NCBI GenBank assembly: GCA_030690405.1
Contig: JAUYGU010000049.1
Coordinates: forward strand, 1-14,703
Source of the DNA: Dehalococcoidia bacterium
GTDB taxonomy: Bacteria; Chloroflexota; Dehalococcoidia; SM23-28-2; RBG-16-64-32
DNA: 14,703 bases
Direction of reading: 5' to 3'
Position numbers and translations under genes: made by a program. A model generated the notes under the pieces. That model made no database searches. It was not told the origin of the DNA and saw only the letters and a list, made by a program, of their open reading frames with translations. Each line of letters starts with the position of its first letter. Positions within the stretch are counted from its first letter, which is position 1. Positions 6,833-13,951 of this stretch are shown piece after piece.

Positions 6833-7753
6833 ATGGGCAGCGAAGGCCGCAGGGAGACGCTCATCATCGTGAACCCGGCGGCGCACAACGTTCCCTCACA
6901 AAAGCGGCTGGATGAGGCGGAGCGCTGGCTGCGGTCCCAGGGCTGGCAGGTGGAGTGGCGGCAGACGGAGGGGCCGCGGCAGGCAACTGAGCTGGCGGCG
7001 GCGGCGGCGGCGCGCGGGTTGCCGCTGCTGTTCGTCTGCGGCGGCGACGGCACGCTGAACGAGGCGGCGAACGGCCTGGCGGGCAGCGAGACGGCGCTGG
7101 CGCCGATCCGGGCGGGCACCGTCAACATCTGGGCGAAGGAGGCGGGCTTTCCCCGCAAGCCCGCGCAGGCGGTGAAGGCGGCGGTGGAGGGCGACCGCCG
7201 CCGCGTCGACCTGGGCCGCGCCGGGGACCGCTACTTCCTGCTCATGGCCGGCTACGGCCTGGATGGGGCGATCGCCAGGCGCGTCCACCTTGGGCTGAAG
7301 AGCCGCCTCGGCGCCGCCACCTACGCCGTCGCCGCCGTGCGGGAGGCGCTCCGCTACCGCTCGTCGCCCGTCACGCTCCGCTTCGACGGCGAGGAGCGGG
7401 ACGTCAATGTGCTGATGCTGGTCGCGGGGAACACCCGCAACTACGCAGGGCTGGTGGAGATCACCCGCGAGGCGCAGGCGGACGACGGCCTCCTCGACGT
7501 GTGCGTGTACGAAGGGCGAGGGACGGCAGACATCATCCTGCACGTGCTGAGGACCCTGCTCCGCCGTCACCTGCGGTCGAAGAAGGTTACCTACCGCAAG
7601 GTGAAGCGGCTGGAGTTCGCCCGCGGAGAGCCGCTGCCGGTCCAGCTGGACGGCGACGAGTTCGAACAGTCGCCGGCCGTGGTGGAGGTCGCGTCCGGCG
7701 CGCTCTGGGTGGCTGTGTCGAAGGGGGTCAGCTCTCCGCTGTTCCGCGACTAG
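6833..7753 (+). CDS. Diacylglycerol kinase family lipid kinase (YegS/DagK-like)
   Basis: 306 aa, typical length. The N-terminal nucleotide-binding domain has LIIVNPAA (about 10-17) and the signature G70-G-D72-G-T-L-N-E77. The usual P-x-GT-x-N motif appears as APIRAGTVN, slightly divergent. Then come AGYGLDGAIAR, QADDGLLDV (the conserved DDG) and PLPVQLDGDEF near the C-terminus, all hallmarks of the DAGK catalytic/LCB5 family. It would phosphorylate a lipid such as diacylglycerol or an undecaprenyl- or sphingoid-type lipid using ATP at the membrane face; the exact substrate cannot be read. Start ATG at 6833 is supported by the -10 box 6 nt upstream and the lack of any Shine-Dalgarno. Its last 26 bp overlap the end of recF on the other strand. 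Confidence 0.9.
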   Translation: MGSEGRRETLIIVNPAAHNVPSQKRLDEAERWLRSQGWQVEWRQTEGPRQATELAAAAAARGLPLLFVCGGDGTLNEAANGLAGSETALAPIRAGTVNIWAKEAGFPRKPAQAVKAAVEGDRRRVDLGRAGDRYFLLMAGYGLDGAIARRVHLGLKSRLGAATYAVAAVREALRYRSSPVTLRFDGEERDVNVLMLVAGNTRNYAGLVEITREAQADDGLLDVCVYEGRGTADIILHVLRTLLRRHLRSKKVTYRKVKRLEFARGEPLPVQLDGDEFEQSPAVVEVASGALWVAVSKGVSSPLFRD

Positions 7754-8921
7754 CGATGGGCTGCGACGCCGCTGCGCTCACCGCCCCCGCCGCCACCTGG
7801 AAAACGGCAGCCCGGCCCAGGAAGCCCTCCGGGAACCGCCCCAGGTCGGTGGCGGTGATGAGGAGCTGGTCGTAGGCCGAAACGGCCTCGATGACGGAGC
7901 GGCCGCGGGCGGCGTCCATCTCGGAGAGGATATCGTCGAGGAGGAGGAGCGGCGGCTCGCCGCGGCGGGCGTCCAGGAGGCGGGCCTCGGCCAGGCGGAG
8001 GGCGAGGGCGATGGTCCGCTGCTGGGCGCGGGAGGCGAAGCCGGCGGCGGGCTCACCGTCCAGGAAGAAGGCGATATCGTCGCGGTGGGGGCCCTGGAGT
8101 GTCATGCCGGCGGCGGCATCGCGGGGGACGCCGCGGCGCAGCGCCTCGCCGTAGGCGGCGGCGGCGCTCTCAGCGTCGCACAAGCTCTCCGCCGTCTTCC
8201 CCTCCAGGCGCGGCCTGTACTCCACGCGCAACTCCTCCGCCGGAGCGAGCGAGGCGTGGGCCTCCGCCGCCAGCGACGCCAGCTCCGATAAGGCGGCGCT
8301 CCGCACGGCGAACACGTAGCCGCCATCGCGGGCCAGCTCCGCGTCCCAGAAGGAGAGCTCTTCAGCCTGCGCCAGGCCTTCGCGCATGCGCTTCAGCAGG
8401 TGGTTGCGCTGGGCGATGACACGCTCCAGGCGGGAGCGCGCGACGACGTAGCGGCTATCGACCTGCGATAGTGTTATGTCGATATAGCGCCGCCTCGCCG
8501 ACGGCGCGCCGGAGATCAGGTCGATATCGGCGGCCGTGAACAGCACCGCCGTGAGCCGCCCAACGGCGTCGGAGAGGCGCTTGGGCACGCCGTTCACCTT
8601 GACGGTCTTGCTGGCGATGAGGCCGTTGCTCCCCTCCCGGCCCACCACCACCACCTCCACCTTCAGGCGGCCCGCGGCGGTCTCGCCCTCGCCGACGACG
8701 CGCGCCGCCGGAATGGGGTCGGCCGCCGCCTCGCGCCGGATCACCTGAGCCTCGCTCTCGGCGCGCAGCTCCTTCATCGTGGCGAGGAGGTAGACAGCCT
8801 CCAGGAGGTTGGTCTTCCCCTGGGCGTTCGCCCCAATGAACACGCTGGCGCCGGGCCCAAGGGAGAGGTCCAGGCGATGGAAGTTGCGGTAATCGGAGAG
8901 CTGGACGCGGAGCAGCCGCAT
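7728..8921 (-). CDS. recF: DNA replication/repair protein RecF
   Basis: 397 aa. Starts with the RecF hallmark MRLLRVQLSDYRNF. Walker A is G30-ANAQ-G35-K36-T37-N38, the GPHRDD motif is at 277-282, and the ABC signature region S297-R-A-Q-Q-R-T303 has Ala where RecF normally has Gly. Walker B is LLLLDD (325-330), followed by ILSEMD with E334. RecF is an SMC-like ATPase that binds single-strand/double-strand junctions and, with RecO and RecR, loads RecA at gaps and stalled forks. It is not beside dnaA, dnaN or gyrB here, the classical arrangement; it lies 39 bp downstream of a histidine kinase gene and carries its own -10 box. A loose C-terminal tail (about 375-397) runs into the convergent kinase gene. 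Confidence 0.93.
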   Translation of the reverse strand: MRLLRVQLSDYRNFHRLDLSLGPGASVFIGANAQGKTNLLEAVYLLATMKELRAESEAQVIRREAAADPIPAARVVGEGETAAGRLKVEVVVVGREGSNGLIASKTVKVNGVPKRLSDAVGRLTAVLFTAADIDLISGAPSARRRYIDITLSQVDSRYVVARSRLERVIAQRNHLLKRMREGLAQAEELSFWDAELARDGGYVFAVRSAALSELASLAAEAHASLAPAEELRVEYRPRLEGKTAESLCDAESAAAAYGEALRRGVPRDAAAGMTLQGPHRDDIAFFLDGEPAAGFASRAQQRTIALALRLAEARLLDARRGEPPLLLLDDILSEMDAARGRSVIEAVSAYDQLLITATDLGRFPEGFLGRAAVFQVAAGAVSAAASQPIASRGTAES

Positions 8922-8927
8922 GGGCGA

Positions 8928-8933
8928 ATTATA
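8928..8933 (-). promoter_or_regulatory. Leaderless -10 box before recF
   Basis: A perfect TATAAT on the minus strand (8933-8928) is followed by exactly 6 nt (TCGCCC) and the recF ATG. No Shine-Dalgarno and no clear -35 hexamer are visible. This is the classical layout for a leaderless transcript. Confidence 0.6.
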
Positions 8934-8960
8934 GCGGATGCGCGTCCGGAGCCCCGACGC

Positions 8961-10397
8961 TCAGGCGGTGGCGGCGGCGGAAGCGGAGGTGACGGGCGCC
9001 CTGATCGCGTGCTTGGGCAGGGCGACGAAGAAGGTGCTGCCCCGGCCGTCCGCGTTGTTCTCCACCCAGATGCGTCCGCTGTGCAGCTCGACGACTGACT
9101 TGGCGATGGCCAGGCCGAGCCCCATGCCGGAGCTGTCGCCCCGGAAGAACGGCTCGAAGATGAGGTCCCGCTCCGTCTCGGCGACGCCGGGGCCGGAGTC
9201 CTTGACAGCGATCACCACGTCGCCGCCTTCGCCGCCGATGCGGACCTCTATGTGGCCGCCCTCCGGCGTGTGGCGCTGGGCGTTGGAGAGCAGATTGACG
9301 ACTACCTGCTCGAAGCGGCGCCGGTCCACCAGGACGGCGGGCTGCGGGTCCTCGACCTCGACGGAGAGCGTCTGCCGCTTAGCCGCCAGCAGTGGGTTCA
9401 TCAGGGCGACAGCGCCTGACACCATCTCCTGCGCCGGCAGAGGCTCCAGTTCCAGCCGCGGAGCCAACTCGTCCTCGCGGGAGGCGTCCACCAGGTCCGC
9501 CACAAGGGACGCCAGCCGGTTGGCGCCCTTGGCGATGCTTCGGGCCAGGCGGGTCCTCACCCCCTGGCTGTCCTCCTTCTCCTCCTCCTCCAGCAGCATC
9601 TCAGCAGCGGTCCGGACCGAGGTGAGCGGAGTGCGCAGCTCGTGGGACACAGTGATCAGGAAGTCGCTCTTCATGCGGTTGAGCTCCTGCAGGCGGCGTG
9701 CGCTCTGACGCTCGCCCTCGTAGAGGCGGCAGTTGTCCAGCGCCAGCGCCAGCACCATTCCCAGGGAGGAAAGGAGCCTGTGGTCCCTCGTAATCGGGTT
9801 GCCGCCGCGAGTCGCCAGAGCGAGAAGGCCGCGCGGGCGGTCCTGGGAGAGCAGGGGGACGTAGACGACGCGGGCGCGCGGGTAGGCGGCGGCGAACCAG
9901 GGATCGCCGGCCGTCGTCGGCTTGATCAGCACGCGCCCGTGGTCGACGGCGTCCTTCATCGAGCGGGCGGCGAGGGTGATGCTGCGGGCGGAAGCGAGCC
10001 AGTCCGGCGGCATCCCCTGAGCGGCGACAGGCTCCAACTCCTGGCCGTCCTCCTTCAGCCAGGCCACGACGACCGCTTCCGGGCGGAGCAGCTGCGATAG
10101 GAGGGTTGCCGCCTCCTCACAGGCACGGCCGAACTGGCGGATGGCGGCGAGCCGGTATCCCAGCAGATGGGGATAGGCGTGGCGGCGCCGCATCCGGTAC
10201 TCCCAGCGCGAGGCCATCTCCACGGCGATGAAGGTGAGCATGGCGGGGCCGAGGGCGACGCTGAGCTCCAGCGGCGAGAGCCGGAATACGAGGGTGTATA
10301 GCGGGAGGACGATTAGGACGAATACGAGCACGACCGCATAAGCTATACGCTTTGCGGTCCGCATCTCGCGCGCAGGGTCGGCGTAGAACTCCTGCAT
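8961..10397 (-). CDS. Membrane sensor histidine kinase with GAF domain
   Basis: 478 aa from the ATG at 10397. Two membrane helices (about 18-40 and 44-62), a GAF-like domain (about 90-225), then HisKA with the phospho-acceptor H252 in SHELRTPLT and HATPase_c with N372 (NLLSNAQRH), DSGPG from D400 and GMGLGLAI. It would autophosphorylate in response to a signal at the GAF or membrane region and pass phosphate to a response regulator, but none is encoded nearby. A poly-Glu stretch lies between the H-box helix and the next. The start has GGAG 8 nt upstream; an in-frame ATG at 10412 gives 5 more residues but lacks a ribosome site. recF follows after 39 bp, and readthrough is possible since no terminator separates them. 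Confidence 0.9.
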   Translation of the reverse strand: MQEFYADPAREMRTAKRIAYAVVLVFVLIVLPLYTLVFRLSPLELSVALGPAMLTFIAVEMASRWEYRMRRRHAYPHLLGYRLAAIRQFGRACEEAATLLSQLLRPEAVVVAWLKEDGQELEPVAAQGMPPDWLASARSITLAARSMKDAVDHGRVLIKPTTAGDPWFAAAYPRARVVYVPLLSQDRPRGLLALATRGGNPITRDHRLLSSLGMVLALALDNCRLYEGERQSARRLQELNRMKSDFLITVSHELRTPLTSVRTAAEMLLEEEEKEDSQGVRTRLARSIAKGANRLASLVADLVDASREDELAPRLELEPLPAQEMVSGAVALMNPLLAAKRQTLSVEVEDPQPAVLVDRRRFEQVVVNLLSNAQRHTPEGGHIEVRIGGEGGDVVIAVKDSGPGVAETERDLIFEPFFRGDSSGMGLGLAIAKSVVELHSGRIWVENNADGRGSTFFVALPKHAIRAPVTSASAAATA

Positions 10398-10565
10398 TTT
10401 GCCGTCTCCCATATACAGATGGGGATTAGCGGGAAACGGTTACAGGGGCAGTCCGGCGCGCGGCGGACAAGAAAGGACGCTCTCGAGTCGGAGTGTTTGC
10501 TCGCGGGGGTGCGGCGATGAGACCCAAGAGCGTCAGAGCCTCGACAGTTGCGGCCCTGCCGAAGC
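10398..10565 (-). other. Long 5' leader of the histidine kinase transcript
   Basis: If transcription starts about 7 nt after the -10 box at 10577-10572, the leader is about 165 nt. It holds a distant perfect inverted repeat, GACGCTCT (10476-10483) and AGAGCGTC (10527-10534), and a small CGAAG/CTTCG hairpin at its very start. I match no known riboswitch class. It may be a regulatory leader or simply a spacer. Confidence 0.35.
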
Positions 10566-10571
10566 ACTTCG

Positions 10572-10601
10572 ATTATCAGGAAAAAAAGGTGAAGTTGTCA
10601 A
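10572..10601 (-). promoter_or_regulatory. Strong sigma-70 promoter upstream of the histidine kinase
   Basis: On the minus strand, TTGACA (10601-10596, 6/6), an 18-bp spacer containing a T7 run, and GATAAT (10577-10572, 5/6). This is the best promoter match in the window. It points toward the histidine kinase and lies in the 337-bp gap between that gene and the DUF11 gene's terminator. Confidence 0.7.
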
Positions 10602-10675
10602 GGCGCTTATGTCCTGTCCGGGCGGATGGTCGCCAATTGCACGCTAATTTCACAACTTCGGCGGGCAAAAGCTTC

Positions 10676-10712
10676 AAAAAGCAGCGGCGGGAGCGCCTCA
10701 GGCGCTCCCGCC
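10676..10712 (-). terminator. Rho-independent terminator of the DUF11 surface-protein gene
   Basis: GGCGGGAGCGCC (10686-10697) and GGCGCTCCCGCC (10701-10712) form a perfect 12-bp stem with loop TCA. On the minus strand it is followed after 5 nt by TTTTT (10680-10676). It lies 22 nt past the stop codon of the surface-protein gene, in the right orientation. Confidence 0.85.
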
Positions 10713-10734
10713 GTGTCCTGTCGCTAGATTTCTG

Positions 10735-13700
10735 CTAGGAGCGGCTGCCCCGCCGGCTGTCCCAGCGGCGGCTGCTCCAGATGATCCAGGCACCGCCTCC
10801 GATGAGGCCGAGGCCAAGGAGGGCGAACAGCAGGACCATGGAGCCGTTTCCCGTCAGCGCGCCCAGTCCGCCCGTGGGCGGGAGCACTGCCGGGGAGGCC
10901 ACCGGCGTCGGAGACGGCGTCGGGGTCGGCCCCAGCACGTTCTCCGGCAAGGTGGTGATGGCGGCGTCGTCCTGGTCGCTGGCTGTGTTCTCCTGCTCGT
11001 CCATGACCTCCACGGTCACGATGTCGGTCACGGTGGTGTCCCCGGTCGAGGGCGCGAGCGCCTGGAAGGTGCAGGTCACCTCGTCCGGGCCGCCGTTCAT
11101 GCTGCCGGCACCGTCGCCGTCGTCGGCCTCAAGCGTTTGACCGATGACGTCGACACCGTCGGAGTCGCGGCAGACGATCCCCGCGTAGGTGTCGTCCAGG
11201 AGCGAGGTGATCGTTACCGGCTCCGAGGAGTCGTTGTCGATGACCACTCGGTAGGTCACGGTTGAGCCGATGCCGGTGGGTTCCCCGTCGCTGAAGTCCG
11301 CATCCGGATCGTTGCCATCGACGGTCTTCGCGACCTCGACGGCGGGCAGATGGTCGATCTCGGTCTCGCAGGACGCCTCGTCGCTGACGGTGAGGTCGAG
11401 GACGTCCGTGCCCTCAGCGGTCACGGTGTCAGTAATGGAGGCGGCGTCGGTGGCGGTGTGCGAGCCGGTGAAGACCCAGGTCTCGCCGAACTCGAGGATG
11501 CCGTTGTCGTTGGTGTCGCCGGAGACGTAGGTCAGCTCGCCGGCCAGGTCGTCGGTGACGACGATATCGGAGAGCGGCGTATCACCGGGGTTGGTAACGG
11601 TGGCGGTGACGTTGATCAGGTCGCCGATCTGGGCGATGCTGGTGCACTCCTTCACCACCGCGATGTCGGGGTTCAGGATGTCCGTCGTGCAGTCATCGGT
11701 CGCCTCGACCTCACGCTCCAGGGCGTCCATCGCGGTCGCGGTGACGGTGTTGCTGGAGGTGTCACCCTCGGGCGCCGTGTAGCTTCCCTCGAACAGCCAC
11801 ACCTCGCCCGGGTCAAGCAGGTCGTTCGTGTTCGTGTCGCCGGAGACGAGGCTCAGCTCGCCGGCCAGGCTGTCGCTCACCCCAACGTCGCTCAGGGGAG
11901 TGTCGCCGGGGTTGGTCACAGTCGCCGTCACTTCGATCTCGTCACCGGGGTGGGCCTGACTCGTGCACTCCTTCACCACCGCGATGTCGGGGTTCAGGAT
12001 GTCCGTCGTGCAGTCATCGCTGAAGTCGACCTGGAAGTTGTTGGTGTTGAGGGCGGTGACGGTGACAGTGTTGCTGGATGTGTCACCCTCAGGGGCCGTG
12101 TAGCTGCCGGTGAACACCCAGACCTCCGTGAGGTCGAGCCGGCCGTCGGTGTTGGTGTCTCCCGACTGGTAGCTAAGGGTACCCGCCTCGGTGTCGGTCA
12201 CGATGACGTTATGGAGGACAACGTCGCCCTCGTTGGTGACGGTTGCCGTCACGTTGATCTCGTCGCCTGGGTGCACTTGGGCGGTACACTCCTTCACAAC
12301 CCTCACTTGCGGGTGGACGATGACGGTGCGGCAGTCGTCGGTGTCCTGCACTGTCGAGTGGGCGTCAGCGAGGAAGTCCGTTCCCTCGGCGGTCACAGTG
12401 TTGATGGACTCAGTGCCAGCGGGCGCTATGTAGGAGCCTGCGAAGACCCACGTCTCGCCCGTATCGAGCAAATTGTCGCTGTTGGTGTCGCCGGAGACGT
12501 AGGTCAGCGCGCCGGCCAGGCTATCGGTCACGGAAACGTTGGCGAGGGGCGTGTCGCCGGGGTTGGTCACCGTGGCGGTGACATCGACGACCTCGCCCTC
12601 GTGTACGACCGCGGTGCACTCCTTAACTACGTGGATGGCGGGGTGAATGATGTCGGTCGTGCAGGAGGCGGAGTCGCTGCTGGCGCGCCCGAAGGCGTCG
12701 ACCGCGCTGGCGTGGATGGTGTTGACGATGGGGTCAGTGTCGCCCGCGGTGACCTGACGCGAGTGGCTCCAGGTCGCGCTGGCTCCGTCTGCCAGATCGT
12801 CGGCCTGCGTATCGCCGTCCTCGTCTGTCCGGCCAACCGGAACCACGTTGACGTCGTCGGCAGCGTTGGCGGGAGTGCCGTTGTCATCAGTAAGGGTGAC
12901 ATTCCTGAGAGAGATGCCATCGGTGTTGGTAACGGTGCCGCTCCAGAACAACGTGTCACCGACGTGGACTACGGGCGTACACGTCTTAGTGACGTCCAGT
13001 GACGGCTGGCCCGGGGGCTGGATAGCGCCCGGCTGAATGCTGCGGTCGCGGCTGCCGGTGCCGGTTCCGGGAACGTCGACGGCCTGGTGGAAGGGGGCGC
13101 CGCTGATGCCGCAGGCGCCCAGACTGACCGCGCAGTAGGCGCTGGCGTCGCTGACCGGCGGGCACTCGCCGACGGTCCCGCCCGGACGGCAGCCCCAGTC
13201 GAATCCGGAGGCCAGGTGGCCGCCCCACAGCAGGTAAACGGTGTTGCTGGTGGCGCTAATGCTGATGTCGTATCGCTTTTCGTTGCTCGCGGACGTCGAG
13301 GCGCAGTTGATGGGAGCAGAGCCGTCCGCCATCATGGGGCCGGTGGGCGTCGAGTCAAACGTAGCGCCCCAGATCCGCCAGGTGCGGGCGGTCTCAGAAG
13401 CGTCAAAGGCGTGGGTGGGATCGTCGTTGATGGGGGCGGTGTCGGAGGGGCTGAGAGGGTTGATGCCCAGAGCAGAGGCAGGGCCGGTGCCGCGGTCGCG
13501 GTCGTACCTGGTGAGGAAGTCGAATGCGTTGATGCCGTCCTTGTCGCAGTCGTAGCGGAGCTGGAAGTCGTAGGTCGTCCCGACAACCGCGTTGTCGACC
13601 TCCAGAAGGTAAGGTATCGCCTCTCCCTCATGGTAGGCGGAGTTATTGCTGTTCAGGTTGCCGAACTGCCAGTCCGCGTCCACGTCTGCCCACTGGGCAA

Positions 13701-13863
13701 GGCGGAACTGGGTGGAGCCACCGCCGGCTGCGGAAGCGTTTTCCTTGCCGCCGCCGCCGAGCCCCAGCAGAAGCCCGGCCGCGACAGCGAGAAGTGAAAC
13801 GACAAATGCGCTGGCGGCAAACGTCAGCCAGCGCGTCCCAGAACCCTCCCTGAGAACGCTCAT
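10735..13863 (-). CDS. Secreted DUF11-repeat surface protein with LPPTGG sorting-like signal
   Basis: 1042 aa from the ATG at 13863, which has AAGGAG 7 nt upstream; a TTG-start extension of 11 residues is less likely. Signal peptide about 1-46. A Cys-containing N-terminal domain (about 50-265) has a DCDKDGINAFD Asp-rich loop. Six DUF11-like beta repeats begin near 288, 408, 518, 625, 732 and 840; repeats 3-5 have a period of exactly 107 residues. Repeats 1-5 each carry a Cys pair (295/401, 416/511, 526/618, 633/725, 740/832). Repeats 2-5 carry an EF-hand-like loop (such as D459-x-N-x-D463...E470). After a PTPTPSPTP linker come L994-PPTGG, a membrane helix (about 1008-1029) and an Arg-rich tail. 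DUF11-type repeats are extracellular stalk modules; a wall-anchored adhesin or envelope protein is inferred. Confidence 0.9.
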   Translation of the reverse strand: MSVLREGSGTRWLTFAASAFVVSLLAVAAGLLLGLGGGGKENASAAGGGSTQFRLAQWADVDADWQFGNLNSNNSAYHEGEAIPYLLEVDNAVVGTTYDFQLRYDCDKDGINAFDFLTRYDRDRGTGPASALGINPLSPSDTAPINDDPTHAFDASETARTWRIWGATFDSTPTGPMMADGSAPINCASTSASNEKRYDISISATSNTVYLLWGGHLASGFDWGCRPGGTVGECPPVSDASAYCAVSLGACGISGAPFHQAVDVPGTGTGSRDRSIQPGAIQPPGQPSLDVTKTCTPVVHVGDTLFWSGTVTNTDGISLRNVTLTDDNGTPANAADDVNVVPVGRTDEDGDTQADDLADGASATWSHSRQVTAGDTDPIVNTIHASAVDAFGRASSDSASCTTDIIHPAIHVVKECTAVVHEGEVVDVTATVTNPGDTPLANVSVTDSLAGALTYVSGDTNSDNLLDTGETWVFAGSYIAPAGTESINTVTAEGTDFLADAHSTVQDTDDCRTVIVHPQVRVVKECTAQVHPGDEINVTATVTNEGDVVLHNVIVTDTEAGTLSYQSGDTNTDGRLDLTEVWVFTGSYTAPEGDTSSNTVTVTALNTNNFQVDFSDDCTTDILNPDIAVVKECTSQAHPGDEIEVTATVTNPGDTPLSDVGVSDSLAGELSLVSGDTNTNDLLDPGEVWLFEGSYTAPEGDTSSNTVTATAMDALEREVEATDDCTTDILNPDIAVVKECTSIAQIGDLINVTATVTNPGDTPLSDIVVTDDLAGELTYVSGDTNDNGILEFGETWVFTGSHTATDAASITDTVTAEGTDVLDLTVSDEASCETEIDHLPAVEVAKTVDGNDPDADFSDGEPTGIGSTVTYRVVIDNDSSEPVTITSLLDDTYAGIVCRDSDGVDVIGQTLEADDGDGAGSMNGGPDEVTCTFQALAPSTGDTTVTDIVTVEVMDEQENTASDQDDAAITTLPENVLGPTPTPSPTPVASPAVLPPTGGLGALTGNGSMVLLFALLGLGLIGGGAWIIWSSRRWDSRRGSRS
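11642..12019. repeat. 57-bp identical direct repeats within the DUF11 gene
   Basis: Positions 11642-11698 and 11963-12019 are identical over 57 bp and lie 321 bp apart, equal to the 107-residue protein period. They encode the junctions between repeats 3/4 and 4/5 (the DDCTTDILN and PDIAVVKECT segments). Flanking sequence is similar but diverged, which points to recent duplication or gene conversion. Confidence 0.85.
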
Positions 13864-13878
13864 TTTACAGCTCCTTGT

Positions 13879-13897
13879 CTTGTTCTTGCTCAACAAG
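13879..13897. promoter_or_regulatory. Inverted repeat just upstream of the DUF11 gene RBS
   Basis: CTTGTT (13879-13884) and AACAAG (13892-13897) flank a 7-bp centre, next to the AAGGAG at 13876-13871. It could be an operator or a small mRNA hairpin controlling access to the ribosome site. No good promoter was recognised between it and the upstream gene. Confidence 0.35.
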
Positions 13898-13916
13898 CCT
13901 ACCGTTCGTTGCTACA

Positions 13917-13937
13917 GCCCCCGCCGGAGCGGGAGGC
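13917..13937. terminator. GC hairpin between the Cys-rich gene and the DUF11 gene
   Basis: GCCCCCGC (13917-13924) and GCGGGAGGC (13929-13937) pair over 8 bp with one bulged A and a 4-nt loop. It lies 14 nt past the stop codon of the 66-aa gene. There is no T-tract, so it may be a weak terminator or an mRNA processing structure. Confidence 0.4.
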
Positions 13938-13951
13938 GTCAATATTCGCTT

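Noticed and set aside
10493..10738. 81-aa basic plus-strand frame in the gap between the kinase and the DUF11 gene
   Set aside because: It runs through the promoter and terminator stem, has no ribosome site and its composition is that of non-coding sequence.
11350..13002. 550-aa open frame on the plus strand opposite the DUF11 gene
   Set aside because: Its sequence is Gly/Val/Asp-rich low complexity mirroring the repeats of the real gene, with no ribosome site and no recognisable domain; the minus frame has signal peptide, repeats and sorting signal.
13864..13896. TTG start extending the DUF11 protein by 11 residues
   Set aside because: AAGGAG lies inside this extension, 7 nt before the ATG at 13863, and a normal signal peptide begins at that ATG.
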